This document shows, in pieces, positions 36,874 to 46,736 of a stretch of DNA of 64,000 bases. Position 1 is the stretch's first letter. Each line of letters begins with the position of its first letter. A program made the translations under genes and the position numbers. Source of the stretch: Macrococcoides canis (GTDB lineage Bacteria; Bacillota; Bacilli; Staphylococcales; Staphylococcaceae); contig NZ_CP021059.1 in the NCBI RefSeq assembly GCF_002119805.1, forward strand, positions 620,001 through 684,000, written 5' to 3'. Below the pieces are notes generated by a model. The model searched no databases. It was not told the DNA's origin and was given only the letters and a program-made list of their open reading frames with translations.

Positions 36874-37975
36874 TTGGAACAATTTGAGATAAAAAATACG
36901 CTTGAAACTTTAGCTGAAAAGATTGATAGTTTCAGGGGGTCTCTTTGACTTAGAAGAAAAAGAGACGAATATTAAGGAATATGAAGAAATGATGGCTGAC
37001 CCTGATTTCTGGAATGATGGAGACAAGGCTCAGGATATCATCAATAAGAATAATGCTTTAAAATCCGTTGTTCAGGAGTTTAATACGCTCGAAGAGGGAC
37101 TGGAAAACAGTGAAGTACTGTTTGAGATGTATAAAGAAGAATCAGATGAGGATACACATCAAGAACTCGTTGAGCAGCTTAATACGCTGCAGCAAATCGT
37201 AAATGACTTTGAACTTAAGATGTTATTGAGTGGAGAATTTGATGCGAATAATGCGATATTGGAACTACATCCAGGTGCTGGTGGTACGGAATCGCAGGAC
37301 TGGGGCGAAATGCTATTAAGAATGTATCAGCGATTTGCAGATAAAAAAGGCTTTAAGGTAGAAACTGTAGATTATCTGCCAGGAGATGAAGCGGGTATTA
37401 AAAGTGTGACGTTGCTGATTAAAGGCCACAATGCTTATGGTTATTTAAAAGCGGAAAAAGGCGTTCATCGTCTCGTTAGAATCTCTCCATTTGATTCATC
37501 TGGACGTCGTCATACTTCATTCGTCTCATGTGATGTAACACCAGAGTTTGACAATGACAATATTGAGATTGAAATCAATACAGAAGATATTAAGATTGAT
37601 ACGTATCGTGCAAGTGGTGCTGGAGGTCAGCATGTTAATACGACGGATTCAGCCGTGCGTATTACACATCAGCCGACAGGAATTGTAGTAACTTGTCAGA
37701 ATGAACGTTCTCAAATAAAGAATAGAGAACAGGCGATGAAGATGCTTAAAGCGAAACTTTATCAAAAGAAAATAGAAGAACAAGAAGCAGAACTTGCAGC
37801 TATTCGTGGTGAACAAAAAGAGATTGGTTGGGGAAGTCAGATTCGTTCATACGTGTTTCACCCATATTCTATGGTAAAAGATCACAGAACAAATGCGGAA
37901 ACTGGAAATACGAATGCAGTCATGGATGGCGATATCGATCTATTTATCGATGCATATTTAAAGAGTCAGCTGTAA
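36874..37975 (+). CDS. prfB: Peptide chain release factor 2, with programmed +1 frameshift
   Basis: RF2 reads UGA and UAA stop codons. A short first frame starts at a TTG at 36874 (product [10 protein letters not shown]...) and meets an in-frame TGA at 36946-36948. The site AGGGGGTCTCTTTGAC has the internal Shine-Dalgarno-like AGGGGG and CTT TGA C slip sequence; shifting by +1 continues as DLEEKETNI. The full product is about 366 residues, with the GGQ peptidyl-hydrolysis motif in [10 protein letters not shown]. Alone, the second frame lacks a sensible start. Low RF2 raises frameshifting, so the gene is autoregulated. Confidence 0.95.
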
Positions 37976-38050
37976 TATTATTTTATAAATTTTCCCTTTA
38001 TATGAATTATGGGCTATAATGTAAGTAATCATATATTAGGGGGCTGACCA

Positions 38051-38362
38051 ATGAAAAAATTATATGCAGGTGTCATTGCTTTATCCGTATTAGGTCTTGC
38101 AGCATGTGGAGATAAGGAAGCAGAAAAAAAGACGACTTCATCTGATCCTGGACAAGAAATTTATGCAAATAATTCATGTGTTGGGTGTCATGGACGTGAC
38201 CTGGAAGGGGCGAGCGGTCCGAATCTCCAAAAGGTAGGCAGCAAGTATTCTGAGCAGCAAATTCACGACATTATCATTAAAGGTAAAGGGAATATGCCAG
38301 CCAAAGTAGTCGATGGCGAAGATGCCAAAAAAGTAGCGGCATATTTAGCAAAACAGAAGTAA
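38051..38362 (+). CDS. cccB: Membrane-anchored cytochrome c (cytochrome c551, CccB-like)
   Basis: This 103-residue lipoprotein has lipobox LAAC (Cys19), then a small class I cytochrome c domain with haem-binding CVGCH (Cys43, Cys46, His47) and probable axial Met82 in GNMP. It carries electrons on the outer face of the membrane. B. subtilis cccB occupies the same place after prfB. S. aureus lacks c-type cytochromes, to my knowledge, so this supports Macrococcus or another oxidase-positive lineage. It has its own GGGGG-type ribosome binding site and a strong terminator. Confidence 0.93.
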   Translation: MKKLYAGVIALSVLGLAACGDKEAEKKTTSSDPGQEIYANNSCVGCHGRDLEGASGPNLQKVGSKYSEQQIHDIIIKGKGNMPAKVVDGEDAKKVAAYLAKQK

Positions 38363-38374
38363 TATTCATATATG

Positions 38375-38412
38375 AAGTAGGTGAAACGATAATCGTTTCA
38401 CCTACTTTTTTT
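38375..38412 (+). terminator. Terminator after cccB
   Basis: AAGTAGGTGAAACGAT and its complement form a 16-bp stem, followed by seven T. Confidence 0.9.
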
Positions 38413-38468
38413 GCTGTATGACGATATTTCTGAAAAATTACGGACTATGTTAGAGTCATAACGTTTAT

Positions 38469-38485
38469 ATTACAAAAATATTACA
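38469..38485 (-). promoter_or_regulatory. WalR box upstream of the LysM-NlpC/P60 gene
   Basis: Read on the minus strand this is TGTAAT-N5-TGTAAT, a full match to the WalR consensus TGTWAH-N5-TGTWAH. It ends 26 bp before an extended -10 (TGG then TATATT at 38512-38517). WalKR controls cell-wall hydrolase genes in staphylococci. Confidence 0.8.
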
Positions 38486-38570
38486 TTGGTAAATATTATG
38501 TAACTCTATGGTATATTATGTCTTGTAGAAATTTACTAAGAACATTAAAACTCAGGAGGCAACACATATA

Positions 38571-39530
38571 ATGAAAAAAGCATTAGTTACGATTGCAGGG
38601 ATCACAGCGGTTACAGGAGTAGCTTCACAAGCATATGCAAGTGAACATCATGTTCAAGCAGGTGACACATTATGGGCGATTGCACAAGAGAATGGTACAA
38701 GTGTAGATGCACTTAAAGCATTAAACAACTTAAACAGCGATCTTATCCTAGTTGGACAAACATTAAAGGTAGAAAATACAGATACTTATACAGTTAAACA
38801 AGGCGATACATTACAATCAATCGCATCTCAATTTGATTTAACAGTTAATGATATTATGGCATGGAATAACTTAACATCAGAAACGATTGAAGTCGGTACA
38901 GAATTGAAATTAACAGCACCAGTTGCTGAAGTTCAGTCAGAATCAGTACAACCTATTACAGAGACAAGCGCTCCAGTACAACAAGCAGAAGCACCAGTAC
39001 AAACTGCAGCTCCAGTACAGCCTGTAGCTCAACAAGCTTCAGCACCAGTACAAACAACAGTTCAATATGCAGCACCAGTACAAACTGCAGCACCGGCAGC
39101 ACAATCATACGAAGCGCCAGCAGCTCAGTCATACGAAGCGCCAGCACAACAATCATATAAAGCACCAGCGAAAAGCTATAACGCACCTGTAAATGGTAAT
39201 GTGGCACAAATCGCAAATAGTGTAGCGGCTGGAAAATCATATGTTTACGGTGCAAACTCTGCATCTGCAGTTGACTGTTCAGCATTTGCTCAACAAGTAT
39301 TAGCAGCGCAAGGTAAATCGATTCCGCGTACTACATATGCTCAAATGGCAGCAGGTACACGTGTTTCAACACCACAAGCAGGAGATTTAGTATATTTCAA
39401 TGGTGGAAGTCACGTTGGAGTTTACATTGGTAATGGTCAAATGATCGACGCTTTAAATCCATCTGAAGGTATCGGACAACGTTCAGTAAGCTATGTGAAT
39501 GGAACGGTTGACGGTTATTATAGATTCTAA
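38571..39530 (+). CDS. Secreted LysM-NlpC/P60 peptidoglycan hydrolase
   Basis: This 319-residue protein has a cleavable signal peptide (about residues 1-23, cut near AYA). Two LysM repeats follow (about 25-68 and 72-115, each with QAGDTL or KQGDTL). A low-complexity Ala/Pro/Gln linker (about 118-205) repeats APVQ and SYEAPA units. The C-terminal NlpC/P60 domain has catalytic Cys236 in DCSAF and His281 in GSHVGVYIG. It binds peptidoglycan and cuts stem peptides. The WalR box upstream fits a growth-phase autolysin. In S. aureus the nearby hydrolase is of CHAP type. Confidence 0.92.
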   Translation: MKKALVTIAGITAVTGVASQAYASEHHVQAGDTLWAIAQENGTSVDALKALNNLNSDLILVGQTLKVENTDTYTVKQGDTLQSIASQFDLTVNDIMAWNNLTSETIEVGTELKLTAPVAEVQSESVQPITETSAPVQQAEAPVQTAAPVQPVAQQASAPVQTTVQYAAPVQTAAPAAQSYEAPAAQSYEAPAQQSYKAPAKSYNAPVNGNVAQIANSVAAGKSYVYGANSASAVDCSAFAQQVLAAQGKSIPRTTYAQMAAGTRVSTPQAGDLVYFNGGSHVGVYIGNGQMIDALNPSEGIGQRSVSYVNGTVDGYYRF

Positions 39531-39563
39531 AAAATCACGGGGCATATGTCCCGTGATTTTTTA
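39528..39563 (+). terminator. Terminator after the LysM-NlpC/P60 gene
   Basis: AAAAAATCACGGG pairs with CCCGTGATTTTTT around GCATATGT; the stem overlaps the stop codon. Confidence 0.88.
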
Positions 39564-39637
39564 GTCTTAACATTTCATTTGAAGTTGCAATCATTATGTA
39601 ACAATCTGTTATTTTATGTTAGTTATATTAATCGTTT

Positions 39638-39654
39638 ATTACATGTAAGTTACA
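39638..39654 (-). promoter_or_regulatory. WalR box upstream of the CHAP gene
   Basis: On the minus strand this reads TGTAAC-N5-TGTAAT, matching the WalR consensus. It ends 26 bp before TAATAT at 39681-39686, which is again preceded by TGG. The spacing equals that of the box at 38469. Confidence 0.78.
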
Positions 39655-39720
39655 TTGAAATGTAGCCTTTTTTTATGTGGTAATATCTATTTAGTTAATA
39701 AAACGACCGGAGGATATTAC

Positions 39721-40164
39721 ATGAAAAAAGTGTTACTTTCAATCATTGCAGTAATCATGCTAGGGACAGCAACAGAAGCAATACATCCAGACAGTGAACA
39801 GGCACATGCCGCTTATTATAATCCCATAAAGAAAGCTGGCTATAATTATTATTATAAAGGAAGCTGTGTATATTATGCGTTCAATAGACGCGCACAACTT
39901 AATCGTCCTGTAAGCAATAATTGGAACAGTGCGAAATACTGGCCATCCAAAGCACGAAGAATGGGCTATAAAGTGAGTCGCACACCTGTTTATGGCGCGG
40001 TCATGATTTCTCAGACGGGCTACCATGGTCATGCTGCAGTTGTAGAACGTATAAATCGTAATGGAAGTATTCTCGTATCTGAAATGAACTTTCCACGTAA
40101 TGGCGTGAAGACTTATAGAACGATTTCAAAAGCTCAGCGTTCTCAGTTTGAATATATCTACTAA
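39721..40164 (+). CDS. Secreted CHAP-domain amidase/endopeptidase
   Basis: The 147-residue protein has a signal peptide cut near AHA (about residue 30), followed by a single CHAP domain. Catalytic Cys49 is in GSCVYYAFNRR and His104 in HGHAAVVE with Glu109, the expected triad order. It resembles the C-terminal half of SsaA-like proteins and has no cell-wall-binding repeats of its own. GGAGG precedes the ATG at 39721. The WalR box and position beside another hydrolase suggest joint use in wall remodelling. Confidence 0.9.
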   Translation: MKKVLLSIIAVIMLGTATEAIHPDSEQAHAAYYNPIKKAGYNYYYKGSCVYYAFNRRAQLNRPVSNNWNSAKYWPSKARRMGYKVSRTPVYGAVMISQTGYHGHAAVVERINRNGSILVSEMNFPRNGVKTYRTISKAQRSQFEYIY

Positions 40165-40179
40165 TAATAGAAAAATGAT

Positions 40180-40216
40180 TAAATCTTACGCACGGTTCGT
40201 GTTGTAAGATTTTTTT
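40180..40216 (+). terminator. Terminator after the CHAP gene
   Basis: AAATCTTAC and GTAAGATTT flank an inner CACG/CGTG stem, followed by seven T in the right end. Confidence 0.85.
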
Positions 40217-40241
40217 GTTATAATATGTCATGAGGTGTTCT

Positions 40242-40781
40242 ATGAAAAGATTAATAACGATTCTATTAGCTGCTATATTTGTTGCACTTGCATCCTATTC
40301 GATTTATACTGTAATACAATTTAATAAGAGTAATGAGGAGTCTGGCAATATTGTAACGCATAATCATCCGCTTAACGATCGACAGATTGGAGATGTAGCT
40401 GTTACAAGTTTGCACGGTCAGAAAAAGGAGATTGCATCATTATTAAAACATGATATTACGATCATCAATATTTGGGCGTCATGGTGCGATCCTTGTAAGA
40501 AGGAGATGCCCGAGCTTGTAACATACGGAAAGGAAAAGCCGAATCATGTTGGTCTTATCGGATTCAATGTACAGGATAATCCAGAAAAAAGAGATGCGTT
40601 TATCGATAAATATAAACCGACGTATCCAATGTATACATTAGATGAAGCGATGATGAAACGATATAAAATCTACAATATTCCTACAACGTTGTTCGTCGAT
40701 AAACAAGGCAAAGTATTAAAGACATATGTAGGAGAGCTTGATCAACAAAAATTAGAAGAGATTATCAGACAGATTCAATAG
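40242..40781 (+). CDS. Membrane-anchored TlpA/ResA-like thioredoxin
   Basis: This 179-residue protein has one N-terminal helix (about residues 4-25) and an extracytoplasmic thioredoxin fold with WASWCDPCKKEMPE (Cys82, Cys85). The cis-Pro loop is NIPTTLFVDKQG. TlpA/ResA-type proteins reduce apocytochrome c cysteines or other exported thiols. A c-type cytochrome gene lies 2 kb upstream, so a role in haem attachment is plausible but unproven. GAGGTG precedes the ATG at 40242. It starts a short operon with the HD gene, 10 bp on. Confidence 0.87.
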   Translation: MKRLITILLAAIFVALASYSIYTVIQFNKSNEESGNIVTHNHPLNDRQIGDVAVTSLHGQKKEIASLLKHDITIINIWASWCDPCKKEMPELVTYGKEKPNHVGLIGFNVQDNPEKRDAFIDKYKPTYPMYTLDEAMMKRYKIYNIPTTLFVDKQGKVLKTYVGELDQQKLEEIIRQIQ

Positions 40782-40791
40782 GAGGGATTCA

Positions 40792-41439
40792 ATGGGTGTC
40801 CATCAATATTTCAAAAGTTTGTCGGATCTGGAGAAGTTAATAAGATGTCCTGGCAAATTCAAATATCAGGAGCACAATGTTGCCGCACATTCGTTTAAGG
40901 TGACAAAGATTGCACAATATTTAGCAACTGTTGAAGAGTATCATGGCACAGAGATTAACTGGAAAAATGTGTACGAGAAAGCATTAAATCATGATTATCC
41001 TGAAATCTTCACCGGAGATATTAAGACGCCCGTTAAATATGCGTCGAAAGAACTGAAACGCTTATTTAGTGAAGTTGAAGAAGAAATGATCGGTAAGTTT
41101 ATTGACAGTGAATTTCCTGAAGCTTATAGAGCAATATACCGTGAGCGTTTAAAAGAAGGTAAAGATGATACGATAGAAGGTCAGATACTGTCTGTAGCTG
41201 ATAAGATTGATCTATTATATGAATCTTTTGGTGAAATCCAAAAGCGTAATCCAGAACCGTTATTCTTTGAAATATATGACAAAAGTTTAAGAACGATCAT
41301 ACAATTTAAGCATCTTTATTGTGTGCAGGATTTTCTTGATAATATTCTTCCGGATATGCTGCAGGAGAAGTTTATACCGAGATCTGAACTGCGTGAAATA
41401 ACGATGGCTATTTTGCAGCAGAAGGATAACTTACAATGA
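40792..41439 (+). CDS. HD-domain hydrolase (YfbR-like)
   Basis: The 215-residue protein has metal-binding motifs of the HD superfamily: NVAAHSFKV (His), ALNHDYPEIFTGD (HD pair) and ILSVADKIDLLYESF (final Asp). This arrangement matches YfbR-like 5'-deoxynucleotidases. It may dephosphorylate dNMPs, but substrate is not shown. AGGAGGG precedes the ATG. It overlaps csbA by four bases (ATGA). A similar gene precedes uvrB in staphylococci. Confidence 0.82.
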   Translation: MGVHQYFKSLSDLEKLIRCPGKFKYQEHNVAAHSFKVTKIAQYLATVEEYHGTEINWKNVYEKALNHDYPEIFTGDIKTPVKYASKELKRLFSEVEEEMIGKFIDSEFPEAYRAIYRERLKEGKDDTIEGQILSVADKIDLLYESFGEIQKRNPEPLFFEIYDKSLRTIIQFKHLYCVQDFLDNILPDMLQEKFIPRSELREITMAILQQKDNLQ

Positions 41440-41669
41440 CGATATGGTATATATTAGCCTGTACGTTACCTGCATTGATGGTAATTTGTTTCAGTATGAT
41501 TGTACGTAATAAATATACAGGGTTACTGTTGTCGGTTATTGTTATCGGCGTATCTGTTTACGAAGGGTTCTTTCATTCGCAGATGATTGTATTTTTAGAT
41601 ACGCTGAGCTTAATCGTCGGCTATTTATTTGTAGAGATGTACAGCCTTGATAAAGAAAATCAGACATAG
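41436..41669 (+). CDS. csbA: CsbA-like small membrane protein
   Basis: This 77-residue protein has three hydrophobic segments and a short charged tail. It lies just before uvrB, where B. subtilis has csbA, and has similar size. The function of CsbA is unknown; in B. subtilis it is a SigB-dependent gene. Here it is coupled to the HD gene by a four-base overlap, and a terminator hairpin follows it. Confidence 0.75.
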   Translation: MTIWYILACTLPALMVICFSMIVRNKYTGLLLSVIVIGVSVYEGFFHSQMIVFLDTLSLIVGYLFVEMYSLDKENQT

Positions 41670-41704
41670 CAGGTTGAATATTAAAGATGATTTTAAGACA
41701 GAAT

Positions 41705-41752
41705 CCGATAAGCGTAAGACATTGAACAGTGTCCATGCGTTTATCGGGTTTT
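41705..41752 (+). terminator. Terminator after csbA
   Basis: CCGATAAGCG pairs with CGTTTATCGG, and inside it GACATTG pairs with CAGTGTC. The compound hairpin ends in TTTT and separates csbA from the SOS promoter. Confidence 0.75.
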
Positions 41753-41777
41753 ATCGTATATGGTACAAATTGATTTA

Positions 41778-41791
41778 CGAACAAATGTTTG
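41778..41791. promoter_or_regulatory. LexA (SOS) box of uvrBA
   Basis: CGAACAAATGTTTG matches the Firmicute LexA consensus CGAACRNRYGTTYG. It overlaps the -35 hexamer at 41789-41794, so LexA would block the promoter until DNA damage. Confidence 0.92.
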
Positions 41792-41818
41792 TACCTTACA
41801 CGAATATTTTGGTAAAAT
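41789..41818 (+). promoter_or_regulatory. Promoter of uvrBA
   Basis: TTGTAC at 41789-41794 and TAAAAT at 41813-41818 are separated by 18 bp, with TGG extending the -10. The start codon lies 23 bp downstream of the -10. Confidence 0.75.
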
Positions 41819-41841
41819 GTAAATCGATGAGGAGGGGACGT

Positions 41842-43812
41842 ATGGAACATCATGACTTTAAAATACATTCAGACTATCAGCCAGCAGGAGATCAGCCTGA
41901 TGCGATAGAGAAAATTGTACAAGGAATTAAAGAAGGTAAACGCCATCAGACACTGCTAGGTGCTACTGGTACAGGTAAAACGTTCACGATGAGCAATGTG
42001 ATTGAACGTGTTGGTAAACCTACGCTGATAATGGCGCATAATAAAACGTTAGCAGGTCAGCTCTACAGTGAATTTAAAGAGTTTTTCCCCGAGAACAGAG
42101 TTGAATACTTTGTTAGTTACTATGATTATTATCAACCGGAAGCATATGTACCTTCTACAGATACATTTATCGAGAAAGATGCATCGATTAACGATGAAAT
42201 TGATAAGTTACGTCACTCGGCAACAAGTGCTTTATTTGAGCGCGACGATGTAATCATTATCTCGTCCGTCAGCTGTATATATGGTTTAGGGAACCCGGAG
42301 GAGTATCGTGATCTTGTTGTCAGCGTCCGCGTAGGCATGGAGATGGAACGCAACCAATTATTACGCAAGCTGGTAGATGTACAGTATACACGTAATGATA
42401 TAGATTTTCGTCGTGGTACATTTCGTGTGCGAGGAGATGTCGTGGAAATCTTTCCTGCATCTCGCGACGAGCAGTGTATTCGTGTCGAGTTTTTCGGTGA
42501 CGAAATAGAGCGTATACGAGAAATCAACTATTTAACAGGTGAAGTGCTGAAGGAACGTGAACACTTTGCGATATTCCCGGCAAGTCACTTCGTAACACGT
42601 GAAGAGAAGATGAAGCTTGCAATCGAAAGAATTGAGAAGGAACTAGAAGAACAGCTGAAGAAGTTTCGAGATGAAGGAAAGCTGCTTGAGGCACAGAGAC
42701 TTGAACAACGTACGAACTATGATCTTGAAATGATGCGTGAAATGGGCTTTTGTTCAGGAATTGAAAACTATTCTCTACATCTGACTTTAAGACCTAGAGG
42801 ATCGACGCCTTATACATTGCTGGATTATTTCGGTGATGACTGGTTGATTATGATGGATGAGTCTCATGTTACGGTACCGCAAGTTCGTGGTATGTATAAT
42901 GGAGACCAGGCGAGAAAGAATGTGCTCGTTGATCATGGTTTCAGATTACCGAGTGCACTGGATAACCGTCCACTGAAGTTTGAAGAATTTGAACAGAAAG
43001 GACACCAGTTTCTCTATGTATCTGCCACACCTGGACCATATGAGATTGAACATACAGACGAGATGGTCGAACAAATAATACGTCCGACAGGATTGCTGGA
43101 TCCTATTATTGAAGTACGCCCATCACAACATCAGATAGATGATTTGATGGAAGAAATTCGAATTCGTATCGAAAAGAATGAACGTGTGCTGATTACGACT
43201 TTAACTAAGAAGATGAGTGAAGATTTAACGACTTATCTAAAAGAAGCAGGTATAAAAGTGAATTATCTGCATTCAGAGATCAAGACGTTAGAACGTATAG
43301 AGATTATCCGTGACCTAAGACTAGGTGTATTTGATGTATTAGTAGGAATCAACCTGCTCAGAGAAGGTCTGGATATTCCGGAAGTGTCGCTTGTAGCGAT
43401 ATTAGATGCGGACAAAGAAGGCTTTCTACGCAGTCAGCGTTCATTAATTCAGACGATTGGACGTGCTGCCCGAAATGAGCAAGGTCGTGTTATTATGTAC
43501 GCGGATAAGATAACGGATTCTATGCAATTTGCCATTGATGAAACATCGCGTCGTCGTTCGATACAAGAAGCATACAATGAGAAACATGGGATTACACCGA
43601 CAACAATCAATAAGAAGATTCGTGATGTCATCAGTGCGACGATAGAAACAGAAGAAGTCAAACCTGTACAGAAGAAGAAACTAACGAAGAAGGAAAGAGC
43701 ACGTACAATAGAGCAGCTTGAACATGAAATGAAAGAAGCGGCAAAAGCTTTAGACTTTGAACGTGCTACAGAACTCAGAGATGCACTATTTGAGTTAAAA
43801 GCAGAAGGGTGA
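41842..43812 (+). CDS. uvrB: Excinuclease ABC subunit B
   Basis: UvrB verifies damage and loads UvrC in nucleotide excision repair. The 656-residue protein has Walker [11 protein letters not shown], the beta-hairpin region [21 protein letters not shown], motif [16 protein letters not shown], helicase C motifs ([26 protein letters not shown]) and a C-terminal UVR domain (about the last 35 residues) that binds UvrC. An upstream in-frame extension is ruled out by GGAGGGG before the ATG at 41842. It lies four bases ahead of uvrA under one LexA-regulated promoter. Confidence 0.97.
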   Translation: MEHHDFKIHSDYQPAGDQPDAIEKIVQGIKEGKRHQTLLGATGTGKTFTMSNVIERVGKPTLIMAHNKTLAGQLYSEFKEFFPENRVEYFVSYYDYYQPEAYVPSTDTFIEKDASINDEIDKLRHSATSALFERDDVIIISSVSCIYGLGNPEEYRDLVVSVRVGMEMERNQLLRKLVDVQYTRNDIDFRRGTFRVRGDVVEIFPASRDEQCIRVEFFGDEIERIREINYLTGEVLKEREHFAIFPASHFVTREEKMKLAIERIEKELEEQLKKFRDEGKLLEAQRLEQRTNYDLEMMREMGFCSGIENYSLHLTLRPRGSTPYTLLDYFGDDWLIMMDESHVTVPQVRGMYNGDQARKNVLVDHGFRLPSALDNRPLKFEEFEQKGHQFLYVSATPGPYEIEHTDEMVEQIIRPTGLLDPIIEVRPSQHQIDDLMEEIRIRIEKNERVLITTLTKKMSEDLTTYLKEAGIKVNYLHSEIKTLERIEIIRDLRLGVFDVLVGINLLREGLDIPEVSLVAILDADKEGFLRSQRSLIQTIGRAARNEQGRVIMYADKITDSMQFAIDETSRRRSIQEAYNEKHGITPTTINKKIRDVISATIETEEVKPVQKKKLTKKERARTIEQLEHEMKEAAKALDFERATELRDALFELKAEG

Positions 43813-43816
43813 GCGC

Positions 43817-46636
43817 ATGAAGAATAAATCTATAATCGTTAAAGGCGCAAGAGCGCATAATTTAAAGAATGTTGATATTGAAATCCCGAGAGATAAACTG
43901 ATCGTTATGACGGGATTATCAGGATCAGGTAAATCGAGTCTCGCATTTGATACAATCTATGCTGAAGGTCAGCGTAGATATGTGGAGTCATTAAGCGCAT
44001 ATGCCAGACAGTTTTTAGGGCAGATGGATAAACCTGATGTGGATACAATAGAAGGGTTATCACCTGCAATTTCTATTGACCAGAAGACAACAAGCAAGAA
44101 CCCGAGAAGTACGGTTGCAACAGTTACCGAAATTTATGATTATTTAAGATTGTTATATGCCAGAATCGGTACACCATATTGTCCGAATCATGGTATCCCT
44201 ATCGAGTCACAGACAGTGCAGCAGATGGTAGATCAAGTGATGGCGCTGGAGGAACGTACAAAGATACAGGTCATGGCCCCAATTGTTCAAGGAAGAAAAG
44301 GAACGCATAAGAAACTTATAGAAGATATCTCGAAAAAAGGGTATGCACGAATCATGGTAGACGGTGAAGTTTATGATGCTTCTGAAACAATCGATATCAA
44401 TAAAAATACGAATCATGATATTTATGTCATCGTAGACCGCCTTGTTGTGAAACCGGGCATTGAAGCGCGACTTGCAGATTCTCTTGAAAATGCGCTGAAA
44501 CTTGCAGAAGGCAATGTTGTCATTGATCTGATTGATGGAGATGAACTTAAATTTTCAGAGCATCATGCGTGTCCGATTTGTGGATTTTCTATTGATAAGC
44601 TAGAACCTAGAATGTTCTCGTTTAATAGCCCGTTTGGTGCTTGTCCGGATTGTGATGGATTAGGGACAAAATTAACGGTCGATTTAAATCTTGTTATTCC
44701 TGATGATAGTAAATCTTTAGCAAATGGTGCATTAGTGCCTTGGGAACCTATCAGTTCGAACTATTATCCGACATTGCTCAAGCAGACGTGTAAGCATTTT
44801 GGGATTTCCATGAAAGCACCTTTTAGAGATTTATCTAAGAAAGATCAGGACATCATCTTATATGGACATTCAGATGATATTACGTATACATTCAGACAGG
44901 ATAATGGTGTATCACGTAAACGTGTAATGAAGTTTGAAGGTATAGTGAATAATATCGAACGTAGATATAAGGAAAGTCCATCAGAATATACACGTGAACA
45001 GATGAAGAAATATATGGTGGATGAAGCATGTCATACATGTCATGGCTATCGTCTTTCTAAAGAAGCGATGAGCGTTAAGATTAATGGCCAGCATATCGGA
45101 GAAGTTGTGACGTTATCTATCGGGGAAGCATTACAATATTTCAGTAAGCTTGAACTTTCAAAAAAAGAACAGCAAATTGCAGAACTCGTTCTGAAAGAAA
45201 TCACTGAAAGGTTAACGTTCTTATATAATGTAGGACTTGAATACCTGACATTAAACAGAACAGCAGGAACGCTTTCTGGTGGAGAGGCACAACGTATCCG
45301 ACTCGCAACACAAATCGGTTCAAGATTAACAGGTGTCATGTATGTACTGGATGAACCGTCTATAGGTTTACATCAGAGAGATAACGACCGTCTCATTGAA
45401 ACGTTGAAATCGATGAGAGATATTGGGAATACTCTTATTGTCGTTGAACATGATGAAGATACGATGCTTGCCGCTGATTATTTGATTGATATTGGTCCAG
45501 GAGCCGGCGTGCACGGTGGAGAGATTGTCGCACAAGGGACACCTAAGCAAGTGATGAAGAACAAGAAATCGCTGACAGGTCAATATTTAAGTGGTGCAAA
45601 AAAAATTGAACTACCAGAAGAAAGACGTACACCGGATGGAAGATTTTTAACGGTAGAAGGTGCAACGAGTAATAACTTGAAGGATGTGGATGTACAGATT
45701 CCGCTTGGTATGATGACCGTCGTAACTGGAGTATCAGGCTCCGGAAAGAGTACGCTTGTTAATGATGTGCTGTATAAGGCACTTGCTCAGAAGCTATATA
45801 AGACGAAGGAAAAGCCGGGTCCACATAAAGCTGTGAAAGGTATAGAACATATTGATAAGATAATCGATATCGATCAGTCGCCGATTGGTAGAACACCACG
45901 ATCAAATCCTGCGACGTATACGAGTCTCTTTGATGATATCCGTGATGTCTTTGCGCAGACGAATGAAGCGAAGCTAAGGGGTTACCAAAAAGGACGCTTC
46001 AGCTTTAACGTTAAAGGCGGGCGCTGTGAAGCGTGTCACGGTGACGGTATTATCAAGATAGAGATGCACTTTCTTCCTGACGTCTATGTACCATGTGAAG
46101 TGTGTCATGGTAAGCGTTATAACCGCGAAACGCTGGAAGTGAAATATAAGGATAAGAATATTGCAGATATTCTAGAGATGACGATTGAAGACGCTTATCA
46201 TTTCTTTGAGAACATCCCTAAGATTAAGCGCAAACTTAAGACGATTATGGATGTCGGACTAGGGTATATTCAGCTTGGACAACCTGCCACAACACTTTCT
46301 GGGGGTGAGGCACAACGTGTCAAACTGGCTTCAGAACTGCATAAACGCAGTACGGGTAAGACGTTATATATTCTAGATGAACCGACGACTGGATTACATG
46401 TGGATGATATTGCAAGACTGCTGAAAGTTTTACAGCAACTTGTTGAAAATGGTGATACGGTTCTGATTATCGAACATAATCTGGATGTCATCAAGATGGC
46501 AGATTATATTGTCGACCTTGGTCCTGAAGGTGGAGATAACGGTGGACAAATTATCGCTAGCGGTACGCCAGAACAGATTATGCAAGTGCGTGAATCATAC
46601 ACTGGTCAATATTTAAAACAGCATATAGAGAAATAA
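43817..46636 (+). CDS. uvrA: Excinuclease ABC subunit A
   Basis: UvrA dimers scan DNA for lesions and hand them to UvrB. The 939-residue protein has two ABC ATPase modules: Walker [10 protein letters not shown] with zinc cysteines in HACPICGFS and ACPDCDGLG, and Walker [10 protein letters not shown] with zinc motif [10 protein letters not shown]...PCEVCHGKR. Signature motifs are LSGGEAQR, twice. It follows uvrB by four bases, the two forming an SOS-induced operon. A GGGTGAG ribosome site spans the uvrB end. Length is normal. Confidence 0.97.
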   Translation: MKNKSIIVKGARAHNLKNVDIEIPRDKLIVMTGLSGSGKSSLAFDTIYAEGQRRYVESLSAYARQFLGQMDKPDVDTIEGLSPAISIDQKTTSKNPRSTVATVTEIYDYLRLLYARIGTPYCPNHGIPIESQTVQQMVDQVMALEERTKIQVMAPIVQGRKGTHKKLIEDISKKGYARIMVDGEVYDASETIDINKNTNHDIYVIVDRLVVKPGIEARLADSLENALKLAEGNVVIDLIDGDELKFSEHHACPICGFSIDKLEPRMFSFNSPFGACPDCDGLGTKLTVDLNLVIPDDSKSLANGALVPWEPISSNYYPTLLKQTCKHFGISMKAPFRDLSKKDQDIILYGHSDDITYTFRQDNGVSRKRVMKFEGIVNNIERRYKESPSEYTREQMKKYMVDEACHTCHGYRLSKEAMSVKINGQHIGEVVTLSIGEALQYFSKLELSKKEQQIAELVLKEITERLTFLYNVGLEYLTLNRTAGTLSGGEAQRIRLATQIGSRLTGVMYVLDEPSIGLHQRDNDRLIETLKSMRDIGNTLIVVEHDEDTMLAADYLIDIGPGAGVHGGEIVAQGTPKQVMKNKKSLTGQYLSGAKKIELPEERRTPDGRFLTVEGATSNNLKDVDVQIPLGMMTVVTGVSGSGKSTLVNDVLYKALAQKLYKTKEKPGPHKAVKGIEHIDKIIDIDQSPIGRTPRSNPATYTSLFDDIRDVFAQTNEAKLRGYQKGRFSFNVKGGRCEACHGDGIIKIEMHFLPDVYVPCEVCHGKRYNRETLEVKYKDKNIADILEMTIEDAYHFFENIPKIKRKLKTIMDVGLGYIQLGQPATTLSGGEAQRVKLASELHKRSTGKTLYILDEPTTGLHVDDIARLLKVLQQLVENGDTVLIIEHNLDVIKMADYIVDLGPEGGDNGGQIIASGTPEQIMQVRESYTGQYLKQHIEK

Positions 46637-46670
46637 CTTTTAGAGAGCATTGTCTGATTATCTCTAGCTA

Positions 46671-46724
46671 AACCCGAGCACTGTAGAAATTGTTAATAAT
46701 TTTCTGCAGCACTCGGGTTTTGTT
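46671..46724 (+). terminator. Terminator after uvrA
   Basis: AACCCGAG and CTCGGGTT form the base of a long hairpin whose upper stem includes GTAGAAA/TTTTCTGC-type pairing; TTTTG follows. Confidence 0.82.
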
Positions 46725-46736
46725 GGTGATTATGAA

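Noticed and set aside
38382-38400. TGAAACGATAATCGTTTCA looks like a CcpA cre site
   Set aside because: It is the stem of the cccB terminator, followed by a T run and placed downstream of the gene, so the symmetry is explained without CcpA.
38453-38475. Possible third copy of the secA-upstream repeat
   Set aside because: Only about 13 bases (GTCATAACGTTTA) resemble the repeat region; that is too short to count.
38956-39285. 109-residue minus-strand ORF rich in Leu, Val and Pro
   Set aside because: It is the reverse reading of the Ala/Pro/Gln-repeat linker of the LysM hydrolase; the repetitive composition explains the open frame.
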